From the NCBI GenBank assembly GCA_027729805.1, contig JAQCEO010000010.1:1-47322 (forward strand): a stretch of DNA of 47,322 nt. The letters are read 5' to 3'. Numbering within the stretch: position 1 is the first letter of the stretch; each line of letters starts with the position of its first letter. The position numbers were made by a program, and so were the translations under genes. Below the pieces are notes generated by a model. That model ran no database searches. It saw nothing but the letters and a program-made list of their open reading frames with translations, and was not told the DNA's origin. This DNA is from Actinomycetota bacterium. Lineage in GTDB: Bacteria; Actinomycetota; Actinomycetes; S36-B12. This document shows positions 10,577 through 19,741 of this stretch, one piece after another.

Positions 10577-10642
10577 TGCGGCCCCCGGTGAGCATAGGCT
10601 CAGTGTGCAGTTGACTGGGTTCAGCAAGGTAGGGAGTCGGGC

Positions 10643-11602
10643 ATGCCACGCGTGGTCCTAGTCACCGGTGTCTCGCGCTATCTAGGTGGGCAACTGGCTA
10701 AGATCCTCTGCGAAGACCCAGCAATCGATCAGGTCATCGGTGTTGACGTAGTGCCCCCGACGGTCAAGTTGCCGGGGATGCAGTTCGTTCGCGCAGATAT
10801 CCGGAACCCGGTTATTGCCAAAGTCCTTGGTGCGGCCGGAGTTGATACCGTGGTTCATATGGGGGTGATCGCTACCCCGCGGCAGGCTGGTGGGCGCGCT
10901 ACCATGAAAGAGATCAACGTAATCGGCACGATGCAGTTACTTGCGGCCTGCCAGCGCACCCCGAGTGTCGAGGCCTTGGTGGTTAAGTCGACAGCGTCGG
11001 TGTATGGCAGCGGGCCTAAGGACCCGGCGATGTTCACCGAGGAAATGCAACCCCGGCACGCACCTCGATCGGGGTGGGCAAAAGACTCAAGTGAGGTCGA
11101 GGGGTATGTGCGCGGATTTTCTCGGCGACGCCCGGATGTGGCAGTGACTACTTTGCGCTTCGCCAATTTCATTGGTCCCGGCATCGATACGGCGATGACA
11201 ACCTATTTCTCGCTGCCGGTGATACCGACGGTTCTGGGGTTCGATGCGAGACTGCAATTCATCCATGAGGATGACGGTCTTGAGTTCGTAAAACGTGCGG
11301 TGTTAAACAGTTATCCGGGCACCTTCAACATTGCCGGTAGCGGCATCTTGATGCTGTCGCAGGCGATCCGCCGGACCGGCCACCAGCGCCTCACAATGCC
11401 GGAGTTTCTCTTCATGCCATTTGGTCGCAGCATTAGCCGAGCCGGATTGATTGACTTCACCACCGAGCAAGTGCGTTTCTTGACCTATGGTCGAGTACTT
11501 GATACCTCCCTTGCTGCGAATACCTTTGGGCATGAGCCGATGTATTCAACGCCGCAGGCATTCGCAAGTTTTCTAGCGCGACGCGAGGTGTCAGTTGCCT
11601 AA
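10643..11602 (+). CDS. NAD-dependent epimerase/dehydratase (extended SDR)
   Basis: VVLVTGVSRYLGGQLAKIL Rossmann motif, VVKSTASVYG, SDR fold pattern. Confidence 0.88.
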   Translation: MPRVVLVTGVSRYLGGQLAKILCEDPAIDQVIGVDVVPPTVKLPGMQFVRADIRNPVIAKVLGAAGVDTVVHMGVIATPRQAGGRATMKEINVIGTMQLLAACQRTPSVEALVVKSTASVYGSGPKDPAMFTEEMQPRHAPRSGWAKDSSEVEGYVRGFSRRRPDVAVTTLRFANFIGPGIDTAMTTYFSLPVIPTVLGFDARLQFIHEDDGLEFVKRAVLNSYPGTFNIAGSGILMLSQAIRRTGHQRLTMPEFLFMPFGRSISRAGLIDFTTEQVRFLTYGRVLDTSLAANTFGHEPMYSTPQAFASFLARREVSVA

Positions 11603-12506
11603 CGCGAAGGTGATTCCGATCCGCGGCGAAGAGCCGATCAGGCCGCGCCTTGTGGAAGATCTTGAGCCCGATTTGCTGACCCGGCTAATGGAGTTCTGGG
11701 CATTCGTGCAGCGTCGATTGGCCGGGGACTATGCAGTTGACGATCTCGGTTTTGATCCGGAGTTCAACGACAATGTGTTGATGGCCATGGTGCGCCCACT
11801 TTATAGATCATGGTTTCGAGTCGAGACATCCGGTTTAGAAAATATTCCTGATGTAACCGGCGCATTGGTCGTGGCGAATCATTCTGGAGTTATCGCCCTG
11901 GATGCCGTGATGACACAAGTTGCGTTATTAGACGAACATCCATTCCATCGCCATCTACGTATGCTCGGATCCGACCTGCTATTCCAGAGTCCGTTCCTTG
12001 GTGAGATCGCCCGCAAGGCGGGGCACACTTTGGCCTGCCATCCCGATGCTGAGCGCCTCTTAAGTGACGGAGAAATCGTTGGTGTGTGGCCAGAGGGCTA
12101 CAAGGGCATCGGCAAGCCGTTCGCCGAACGGTACAAATTGCAGCGCTTCGGCCGCGGTGGTTTCGTGGCGGCGGCACTGCGCACGAAGACCCCGATTATC
12201 CCGACGGCCATCGTGGGAGCCGAGGAAACCTACCCGATGATTGCCAATGTGACCGTGGTTGCTCGACTACTTGGCTTGCCGTACTTTCCGATTACCCCAA
12301 CTTTCCCGTTACTCGGGCCACTGGGTTTGATCCCACTGCCCAGCAAGTGGTTCATTCACTTTGGGGAGCCGATTCCCACCGACCACTATCCGGAGAATGC
12401 TGCGGATGATCCGATGCTGATTTTCGACTTGACCGATCAGGTTCGTGAGCGGATCCAGCAGACCCTTTATCGGTTACTGATGCAGCGGCCTTCGGTATTT
12501 GGTTAG
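11595..12506 (+). CDS. Lysophospholipid acyltransferase-family protein (PlsC/MGAT-like)
   Basis: GALVVANHSGVIALDAVM, GVWPEGYKGIGK, IIPTAIVGAEE. TTG start overlapping the previous gene. Confidence 0.88.
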   Translation: MPNAKVIPIRGEEPIRPRLVEDLEPDLLTRLMEFWAFVQRRLAGDYAVDDLGFDPEFNDNVLMAMVRPLYRSWFRVETSGLENIPDVTGALVVANHSGVIALDAVMTQVALLDEHPFHRHLRMLGSDLLFQSPFLGEIARKAGHTLACHPDAERLLSDGEIVGVWPEGYKGIGKPFAERYKLQRFGRGGFVAAALRTKTPIIPTAIVGAEETYPMIANVTVVARLLGLPYFPITPTFPLLGPLGLIPLPSKWFIHFGEPIPTDHYPENAADDPMLIFDLTDQVRERIQQTLYRLLMQRPSVFG

Positions 12507-12517
12507 TGGCAGGTGGC

Positions 12518-13414
12518 CTAGCGCTGACGACGGCCGATCGCGTAACCGATTGCCAAACCCAACGCGATGCCACCGAATGCCAAAAACCCCGGCGCCGAGT
12601 ACTCCTTGATCTGGGCACGACGTCGAAAATCTTGGATCACCCAACTGTTCTCGCGGGCATGGGCTCGAAGTGTTGAATCAGGATTAACCGCGACCGGATT
12701 TCCGACGGCGGAGAGCATTGGGATGTCATTGGATGAATCCGAATATGCCGAGCAGGCACTTAGGTCTAGGCCTTCGCGGGCCGCTAGTGCTCGGATAGCT
12801 TCAGCTTTTGCCAGGCCGTGTAGCGGTGGCCCGGTAAGTCGGCCGGTGTAGATACCGTCCTTGATTTCCGAAACCGTGCCGAGGGAGCCGGTTAGACCTA
12901 AGCGCCTTGCCACCATCGTTGCTAACTCAACCGGGGTGGCAGTTACTAGCCAAACTTGTTGCCCTGCATCAAGATGGGCTTGCGCAAGCGCGAGGGAGCC
13001 AGGTATGAGTTTATTGACCATGCTCTCGTCGAAGATGGCTTCACCGAAGACATTCAGTTCGTCGACACCTCGGCCCTGCACGAACGAAAGTGCGGCCTCG
13101 GTCACCGAAGCGATGTCCTCTAGATCCTCGGAGCCGCTGACGACGAATTTCACCTGCTTGACGGCGAATCCCGCAATTTCCGGCATGGTGAAGTACCTGC
13201 GTTTAGCGAGGCCGACGGCGAAGTGATAGACACTGGCCCCCCGGATGATCGTGTTATCAAGGTCAAAGAAGGCGGCGCTGTGGGCCTGCGCATGTGGGCT
13301 GGCTGACTCCTCGCCCGCTTTGGCGGAGGCCTGACCGGCTTGGCGATACGCCGAAAGGACGTCGAGGTTTGCGCCTGAGGCCGTTGGTGCTGCAGGCTGA
13401 TTTGTTGCCGTCAT
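12518..13414 (-). CDS. HAD-IB family hydrolase (SerB-like phosphatase)
   Basis: AAFFDLDNTIIRGAS motif I, VTATPVELA, YSDSSNDIPMLSAVGNPVAVNPD. Start MTATNQ at 13414, 6 nt downstream of TACGCT. Confidence 0.9.
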   Translation of the reverse strand: MTATNQPAAPTASGANLDVLSAYRQAGQASAKAGEESASPHAQAHSAAFFDLDNTIIRGASVYHFAVGLAKRRYFTMPEIAGFAVKQVKFVVSGSEDLEDIASVTEAALSFVQGRGVDELNVFGEAIFDESMVNKLIPGSLALAQAHLDAGQQVWLVTATPVELATMVARRLGLTGSLGTVSEIKDGIYTGRLTGPPLHGLAKAEAIRALAAREGLDLSACSAYSDSSNDIPMLSAVGNPVAVNPDSTLRAHARENSWVIQDFRRRAQIKEYSAPGFLAFGGIALGLAIGYAIGRRQR

Positions 13415-13467
13415 AGGCTGAGCGTACCTAGGAGTGCGGCTCCTGAGCAGGTCTGGAGGGAGAAGTA

Positions 13468-15012
13468 GTGCTGACCCAGAACTCCAATGTTGCTGAGTTT
13501 GTCCGAAACTCGGCCCGCAATTACCCGACCCGGGTCGCAATTATCGATTCCGATCGCACGTTGACCTGGGCCGAACTTGATGACCAGATTGACGCTTTTG
13601 CCTGCGGTCTGTTACAGCGCGGCCTGCATGCTGGTGAACGGGTAGCTGGTCTCCTAGGTAATTCTGCGGATTTCGTTCTCGCCTATTTCGGCATTTTGCG
13701 CGCTGGGCTGGTAGCCGTGCCACTTAATCCCGCTTACACGGCACCGGAGATCGCATTGCTAATGGCTGATTCAGGTGCGCGTCTTTTATTTGTTGACGAA
13801 GCGGCGGCAGCAACCGCAAATGCGGCAACGGCCTCACTTGCTGCGTGTGAAGTTATTATTCTGGGCAGTAAACCGTGGACAGAGATTTTGACAACCGGCG
13901 CGCGGCGGGTACTCGCCGAGCAAGCCACCCCGACCAATTCACTCGCGCTCTTGTTGTTTACTTCCGGCACCAGTGGGCGCCCTAAGGGGGCAATGCTCAC
14001 CCACGGTGCGCTGCGGGCAAATGTCGAGATGATCAAGTCGCTGCAGTCCCCGCCTGCGGTGCAGCACAGTGACGTAATGCTGCTGGTGCTGCCCATGTTC
14101 CATGTCTATGGGCTCAATGCGGCACTTGATCTAGCCGCATCTGCCGGTGCCACTTGCGTTGTCCTCGATCGCTTTGACCCGGTCGGCAGCCTTGAGGTCA
14201 TCACCAAACATGGTGTCACCACGGTCGCTGGGGCACCGGGTATGTATCAGGCTTGGTGCCAAGTGCCCGGAGCTCGGGCGGCCCTTGCTGGCGTGCGGCT
14301 GTTTACCAGTGGGGGCTCGCCGCTACCACTGCGAGTTTTCGAGGACTTTGCCGCGACTACGGGCAAGGAAATTTTCGAGGGTTACGGCATGACCGAGACG
14401 GCGCCGGTGGTCGCGACAACCTTGGTCTCGGGTGCACCGAAACCCGGTTCGGTGGGCAGGCCATTGCCGGGGGTGCAGGTGCGTTTGGTGCCTGATGAAG
14501 GTGGCGTCTTCGGGCCGGATGCTGAAGTCGGGCCTGATGCTGAAGAAGGTGACCCGGGTGAAATGTGGGTAAGAGGTTCGTCAGTCTTCAGCGGGTATTG
14601 GCCCGATGGGGCCGGCGGACCCGACGCGGATGGATGGTTCAGGTCAGGTGATATCGCATTCTTTGACGCTGACGGCGATCTGCATATTGTCGACCGACGC
14701 CGCGAGGTGATTTTGGTAAACGGGTTCAACGTTTATCCGCGGGAAATCGAGATTGCCATAGATGCAATGGACGAGATTGCTGAAGTTGCAGTTATCGGGG
14801 TGCCTGATGATGCCACCGGCGAGTCCGTGACCGCGCTCGTGGTACCAATGCCAGGAATGACCATTTCGGCTGCGGATGTTGCTACGCATTGCGCCGAGCG
14901 GTTGGCGCGGTTTAAGTGCCCATCTTTGATCCGGATCGTTGATGCGCTTCCGCACTCGGCAACCGGCAAGGTGGCCAAAGGGCGACTTCGTGAGGTTTAT
15001 GGCGATGAGTGA
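13468..15012 (+). CDS. AMP-dependent synthetase/long-chain acyl-CoA ligase
   Basis: LLFTSGTSGRPKGAMLTH, EGYGMTETAPV, GWFRSGDIAFFDADGDLHIVDRRREVI, ATGKVAKGRLRE. Confidence 0.95.
   Translation: MLTQNSNVAEFVRNSARNYPTRVAIIDSDRTLTWAELDDQIDAFACGLLQRGLHAGERVAGLLGNSADFVLAYFGILRAGLVAVPLNPAYTAPEIALLMADSGARLLFVDEAAAATANAATASLAACEVIILGSKPWTEILTTGARRVLAEQATPTNSLALLLFTSGTSGRPKGAMLTHGALRANVEMIKSLQSPPAVQHSDVMLLVLPMFHVYGLNAALDLAASAGATCVVLDRFDPVGSLEVITKHGVTTVAGAPGMYQAWCQVPGARAALAGVRLFTSGGSPLPLRVFEDFAATTGKEIFEGYGMTETAPVVATTLVSGAPKPGSVGRPLPGVQVRLVPDEGGVFGPDAEVGPDAEEGDPGEMWVRGSSVFSGYWPDGAGGPDADGWFRSGDIAFFDADGDLHIVDRRREVILVNGFNVYPREIEIAIDAMDEIAEVAVIGVPDDATGESVTALVVPMPGMTISAADVATHCAERLARFKCPSLIRIVDALPHSATGKVAKGRLREVYGDE
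14512..14547 (+). repeat. In-frame 2 x 18-bp tandem duplication inside the acyl-CoA ligase gene
   Basis: GGGCCGGATGCTGAAGTC / GGGCCTGATGCTGAAGAA, 15/18 identical, encoding GPDAEV/GPDAEE. Confidence 0.8.
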
Positions 15013-15033
15013 CCAGCGTCCACCTGCACCCAG

Positions 15034-15267
15034 ATGATGCTCACGCTCGTCGGTAAGCCGGGCTGTCACCTATGTGATGAGGCCCGGGTGATAGTGGCAC
15101 AGGTCTGCTCGGAGACCGGAACCCCCTGGGATGAAGTCTCGGTCCTTGATGAGGTGGCGCTCTTTGATCTTTACTGGGAGAAAATCCCGGTGGTGCTCAT
15201 CGATGGAGTAGTTCATGATTTCTGGCGGGTGGATCCCGACCGGTTACGCGCGGTTTTATCCCGATAA
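15034..15267 (+). CDS. Glutaredoxin-like (DUF836) thioredoxin-fold protein
   Basis: 77 aa; LVGKPGCHLCDEARVIV with CxxC, IPVVLIDG cis-Pro region. Confidence 0.88.
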   Translation: MMLTLVGKPGCHLCDEARVIVAQVCSETGTPWDEVSVLDEVALFDLYWEKIPVVLIDGVVHDFWRVDPDRLRAVLSR

Positions 15268-15364
15268 TCGGACGCCAGTGTCCGCTCAACTTTGTGATGT
15301 GGGGCACGAGCGCCTAAAGTTGGGTCACCTCGCCGATGGCGGTGGGGCATTCAGCAGGAGCAAC

Positions 15365-16075
15365 GTGTCAATCTCCCTCGGCAAAGGTCGGCCCCGCGAG
15401 GCCGGTCGTGCTATTCCAGATGCAACGGTAGCCCGGCTGCCGGTTTATCACCGGGTGTTGGTTTCCCTAAGTGCGGCCGGAGTGCAGACCGTTTCCTCCG
15501 AAGCCCTTGCCGCAAAATGCGGAGTAAGTTCGGCCAAATTTCGCAAAGACCTTTCGTATTTGGGGTCGTACGGCACCCGCGGTGTTGGTTACGACGTTTC
15601 CTATTTGACATATCACATCAGCCGGGAGTTGGGTTCTGCGCAACCTTGGGGTGTAGTAATCGTTGGCGTTGGTAATCTGGGCCGGGCCTTGATTTCATAC
15701 CGGGGCTTCACCTCACGAGGTTTCGCGATCGTCGGCCTAGTCGATAATCATCCGGATGTGGTGGGCAAAAGTCTGTCGGCAAGTGAACTCGAATCGGTTG
15801 CGGCCCTGAAAATCCATCCCCTCATCAAACTTGAGGCCGTCGTGGGCGACACGAAAGCTCAGATCGGCGTGATTGCCACCCCGGCGGATTGCGCGCAAGG
15901 GGTATGCGACCGACTAGTGGCCGCCGGGATTCGCAGTATTTTGAATTTCGCTCCGGTGGTCCTCGAAGTACCAGACGGGGTTGAAGTCCGCAAAGTCGAT
16001 CTGGCCGTTGAGTTGCAGATCTTGGCATTCCACGAGCAACGCCGTGGTTATGGTCAGGAGGCGATAAACGCATGA
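15365..16075 (+). CDS. rex: Redox-sensing transcriptional repressor Rex
   Basis: LPVYHRVLVSLSAAGVQTVSSEALAAKCGVSSAKFRKDLSYLGSYGTRGVGYDV winged helix; VVIVGVGNLGRAL Rossmann motif. GTG 15365 with AGGAG upstream. Confidence 0.96.
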   Translation: MSISLGKGRPREAGRAIPDATVARLPVYHRVLVSLSAAGVQTVSSEALAAKCGVSSAKFRKDLSYLGSYGTRGVGYDVSYLTYHISRELGSAQPWGVVIVGVGNLGRALISYRGFTSRGFAIVGLVDNHPDVVGKSLSASELESVAALKIHPLIKLEAVVGDTKAQIGVIATPADCAQGVCDRLVAAGIRSILNFAPVVLEVPDGVEVRKVDLAVELQILAFHEQRRGYGQEAINA

Positions 16076-17745
16076 CCAAGCCAAAGAACCCGGTAATACC
16101 AAATGAGCCAATCAGCACCAGCCCAGGAGAAAGTGTGAATACCACAACCAAGGCCCGCAAGAAGGTGAACTTGGGCTCGGTCGCGCTGGTTGCGGCAGGC
16201 CCGGGTGATCCCGACTTGCTGACACTTCGCTCGGCGGCACTACTGCGTGATGCCGAAGTCGTCATTGTTGATGCTGACGCGATTGAGATCGCGACTGCCC
16301 ATGTAAATCCAGGCGCCGAAGTGATCATCGCGGTTGACCAAGAAGGTGCTGCTCTAGACCAAGCCGAGCGGGCAAAGCTGATAGTCAACGCGGCCCGCGG
16401 CGGTAAGCGCACCGTGCGATTGATCGCTGGCGACCCGGTGGTCGATGGCACGTTGCTGCATGAGGCGGCGGCACTGCGAAAGGCGAAGGTGCCGTTTGAG
16501 GTAGCGCCAGGTGTCAGCGAAGTCACCGGGATCCCTGCTTACGCTGGATTCGGTTTAACCGGTGGCCGCACTCGGCAATTTCGAGTCGTCGATGCAAATG
16601 ATGCGGACCTTAACTGGGCTGATCTTGTTAATCCCCGCATCACTCTTGTGGTACTAAATGGCGCAGACAAGGTTGCCGAAATTGCGGCAATGCTCGTACA
16701 TGCGGGCGCTGATCCGCAAACCCATATTGCGGTCACTCGTCGTGGCACCACCGTTGATCAGCGCACCATCGCTGGCACCTTGGCCGAGATCGGAAGTATC
16801 TCAAAGCTGATGAAACTCACCGGGGTTGGCATCGTGGTCGTCGGCGATGTCGTGGCACAGCGCGAGAAATTGGATTGGTTCGAGGTCAAGTCACTGTTCG
16901 GGTGGCGGGTGTTGATCCCACGAACCCAAGACACCACGGGCTCGATCATGTCGATGCTGCGCGGGCATGGGGCGGTGCCGATGGAGGTACCAACGATTTC
17001 GGTCGAACCACCGCGTACTCCCCAACAGATTGACCGGGCAATTCACGGTCTGGTTTCTGGTCGCTATGAGTGGATTGGTTTTACCTCGCTTAATGCGGTG
17101 CGGGCCATTCGCGAAAAACTTGATGAGTACGGCCTAGATGCTCGGTCCTTCGCCGGCCTCAAGGTGGCCGCGGTTGGTGACAGCACCGTGGCCTCGCTCA
17201 TCGAATTCGGCGTGCGGCCGGATCTGGTCCCGGTGGGCGATCAGTCAACCAGTGCGTTACTTGAGGACTGGCCGATATACGACTCATTGACGGATCCAAT
17301 CAATCGGGTGTTTTTACCTCGCGCCGATATTGCAACCGACACCTTGGCCGCCGGCTTGGCTGAACTGGGCTGGGAAGTCGAAGACATCACCGCCTACCGC
17401 ACCGTCCGGGCAGCGCCACCGCCCGCTGAGGTGCGCGAAGCCATCAAGACCGGTGGTTTCGACGCGGTTTTGTTCACCTCGAGCAGCACGGTGCGCAACC
17501 TGGTTGGCATCGCGGGCAAGCCACATCACACCACCATCGTGGCGTGCATTGGTCCGCAGACCGCCAAAACGGCACAAGAGCATGGGTTACGCGTTGATGT
17601 GCTTGCCGGCACCAGCACCTTGTATGGGTTGGTGGAGGCGGTCGCGGCCCACGGCGAAGTACTGCGTGAGGCAGCTCTTGAGGCCGGCGAGGGTAGTTGG
17701 CGCCCGAGTCGTCGTCGCACCGCCGCGCGCCGCAAGGTTACGTAA
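16072..17745 (+). CDS. hemD: Fused uroporphyrinogen-III C-methyltransferase-like / uroporphyrinogen-III synthase
   Basis: 557 aa; N-terminal tetrapyrrole methylase fold (LVAAGPGDPDLLTLRSA, VAPGVSEVTGIPAYAGFGLT), C-terminal HemD (GWRVLIPRTQ, TSLNAVRA, FTSSSTVRNLVG). Confidence 0.93.
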   Translation: MTKPKNPVIPNEPISTSPGESVNTTTKARKKVNLGSVALVAAGPGDPDLLTLRSAALLRDAEVVIVDADAIEIATAHVNPGAEVIIAVDQEGAALDQAERAKLIVNAARGGKRTVRLIAGDPVVDGTLLHEAAALRKAKVPFEVAPGVSEVTGIPAYAGFGLTGGRTRQFRVVDANDADLNWADLVNPRITLVVLNGADKVAEIAAMLVHAGADPQTHIAVTRRGTTVDQRTIAGTLAEIGSISKLMKLTGVGIVVVGDVVAQREKLDWFEVKSLFGWRVLIPRTQDTTGSIMSMLRGHGAVPMEVPTISVEPPRTPQQIDRAIHGLVSGRYEWIGFTSLNAVRAIREKLDEYGLDARSFAGLKVAAVGDSTVASLIEFGVRPDLVPVGDQSTSALLEDWPIYDSLTDPINRVFLPRADIATDTLAAGLAELGWEVEDITAYRTVRAAPPPAEVREAIKTGGFDAVLFTSSSTVRNLVGIAGKPHHTTIVACIGPQTAKTAQEHGLRVDVLAGTSTLYGLVEAVAAHGEVLREAALEAGEGSWRPSRRRTAARRKVT

Positions 17746-17760
17746 CTTAGAGTGGTTCGC

Positions 17761-18408
17761 ATGGGTGCCGAAGATCGAACCGTTGTGCATCTGCTCCGCC
17801 ATGGCGAGGTCTACAACCCAGAAGGTGTGCTGTATGGGCGGCTTCCTGGCTATTTTCTCTCCGACCTTGGTCAAATGATGGCGGTGCGGGCGGCAACCAC
17901 CTTGGCCGACCATGACGTCACCTCCGTTATCTCTTCGCCAATGGAACGTGCGCAGCAAACCGCGCAGCCAATCGCCGCCAAACATGGTCTGGAGATTCAA
18001 ACCGATCCGCTGCTAATTGAGGCGGACAATATTTTTGAAGGTCAGCGAGTTAGTGTCGGCGATGGGGTGTTGATGCAGCCCAAGACATGGCGCCATCTCT
18101 GGAACCCTTTTCGCCCTTCCTGGGGTGAGCCCTATGACGAGGTTGCGGCACGAATGACCGCAGCTGTGCACGCTGCCCGTGATCAAGTCCGCGGCCACGA
18201 GGCGGTCTTGGTCAGCCACCAACTACCTATTTGGGTAGCGCGGCTGCGCGCCGAAGACCGACGACTTTGGCACGATCCGCGCAGTCGGCAGTGCACACTC
18301 GCATCACTTACCTCCCTGACCTATGACAATGACGAACTGGTTGCGATCACCTATACCGAGCCGTCCCGTGACCTCCTGGCCAAGGCCAGCAAGATCGCCG
18401 GCGCATAA
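17761..18408 (+). CDS. Histidine phosphatase (phosphoglycerate mutase-like)
   Basis: TVVHLLRHGEVYNPEGVLYGRLPGYFLSDLG RHG motif. ATG 17761 preferred over GTG 17752 because of TAGAGT 7 nt upstream. Confidence 0.93.
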   Translation: MGAEDRTVVHLLRHGEVYNPEGVLYGRLPGYFLSDLGQMMAVRAATTLADHDVTSVISSPMERAQQTAQPIAAKHGLEIQTDPLLIEADNIFEGQRVSVGDGVLMQPKTWRHLWNPFRPSWGEPYDEVAARMTAAVHAARDQVRGHEAVLVSHQLPIWVARLRAEDRRLWHDPRSRQCTLASLTSLTYDNDELVAITYTEPSRDLLAKASKIAGA

Positions 18409-18416
18409 GCACCACG

Positions 18417-19007
18417 ATGCACCGCTTCGTTCGCCCATTTATCTGTGTGCTTATCGCTGGGGGCGCAGTGCTCTCGCTGAATGCCTGCGGTGGCAGTGAA
18501 GCAGCCGAACCCGCGGGGGCTGATTCAGGCTACGTGGCCGGTGACGGCTCGATTGTGGTACTGCCCGAAGCCGGGCGACTGCCGGCCCCCAGCCTTGCCG
18601 GCACCACCCTTACCGGTGGCAGCTTTGACCTAGCCCAAGCTAAAGGCGAGGTAGTGGTACTAAATGTGTGGGCGTCTTGGTGCGCACCGTGTCGAGCGGA
18701 AGCCGCAGATCTCGAAGCCACTTGGGCCAGTTTCGCCGACGACGATGTGCAATTCGTCGGACTAAACACCAGAGATTCACCGAGGTCAGCCGAGGCTTTC
18801 GTCAAACGCTTCAAAATCACTTATCCGAGTGTGGTCGACACCGATGGGCAACTGCAATTGCTCTTTCGGGACACCCTGCCGCCGCAAGCGATTCCCTCGA
18901 CGTTGCTGGTGGACAAACAAGGACGCGTGGCGGCGCGGGCGCTGGGTATCGTTAGCGAGTCATCATTGCGCGCGTTGATTGAGCCACTATTAGCCGAGCA
19001 ACCATGA
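18417..19007 (+). CDS. resA: TlpA/ResA thiol-disulfide oxidoreductase lipoprotein
   Basis: Lipobox-like LNAC after a hydrophobic signal; VVVLNVWASWCAPCRAEAADLE. Confidence 0.93.
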   Translation: MHRFVRPFICVLIAGGAVLSLNACGGSEAAEPAGADSGYVAGDGSIVVLPEAGRLPAPSLAGTTLTGGSFDLAQAKGEVVVLNVWASWCAPCRAEAADLEATWASFADDDVQFVGLNTRDSPRSAEAFVKRFKITYPSVVDTDGQLQLLFRDTLPPQAIPSTLLVDKQGRVAARALGIVSESSLRALIEPLLAEQP

Positions 19008-19741
19008 TTGGCGAATTGATGACAAGCGGATCACTGCTTTTCGCAGTCCCGGTGGCATTCGTGGCCGGACTAATTGCCTTCTTGAGCCCATGTGTACTGC
19101 CATTGGCCCCGGGGTATGTGTCATATATGACGGGCTTGACGGGGGCGGAACTTGCTGATGGCCGGAAAAGCCGAATGTTGCTGGCCAGTGTGCTGTTCGT
19201 ACTCGGGTTCAGTGTGGTCTTTGTCTCCTTTGGGGCTTTTTTCGGCGGTTTAGGTGCGGTCCTACTGCAATATCAAGATGCCATTACCAGAGCGCTAGGT
19301 ATTCTTGTGATCATCATGGGTTTGGCCTTTATGGGTTTGATCCCAGGTCTGCAGCGAGAGTGGCGGATTCACCGAACGCCGATCGGGGGGGCGGCCGGTG
19401 CACCTCTGCTTGGCTTGCTGTTCGGCTTAGGTTGGACACCGTGTATTGGACCAACCTTGGCAGCCGTGCAGACCCTCGCATTCACCGAGGCCAGCGCACT
19501 TCGCGGCGCTGCGCTGTCCTTCGTCTACTGCCTCGGTCTTGGGCTGCCGTTTGTCTTACTTGCTGTGCTATTTAGTCGCACCGCGCATGCGCTGGCCTTT
19601 GTGAAGACTCATCACCTTATGGTCATGCGTATTGGTGGCGGGATGTTAGTTATTGTCGGGGTGCTCTTAGTAACAGGTATTTGGACTGATTTCACCATCT
19701 GGTTGCGTACGTCAATCCCAACATTTGAGACGGTCCTGTAG
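19004..19741 (+). CDS. ccdA: Cytochrome c biogenesis transmembrane protein CcdA
   Basis: LIAFLSPCVLPLAPGYVSYMTGL and GLGWTPCIGPTLAA conserved Cys-containing helices. Confidence 0.95.
   Translation: MIGELMTSGSLLFAVPVAFVAGLIAFLSPCVLPLAPGYVSYMTGLTGAELADGRKSRMLLASVLFVLGFSVVFVSFGAFFGGLGAVLLQYQDAITRALGILVIIMGLAFMGLIPGLQREWRIHRTPIGGAAGAPLLGLLFGLGWTPCIGPTLAAVQTLAFTEASALRGAALSFVYCLGLGLPFVLLAVLFSRTAHALAFVKTHHLMVMRIGGGMLVIVGVLLVTGIWTDFTIWLRTSIPTFETVL

Noticed and set aside
15215-15364. 50-aa N-terminal extension of Rex
   Set aside because: Overlaps the glutaredoxin gene in another frame; AGGAG followed by GTG at 15365 gives the usual Rex length.
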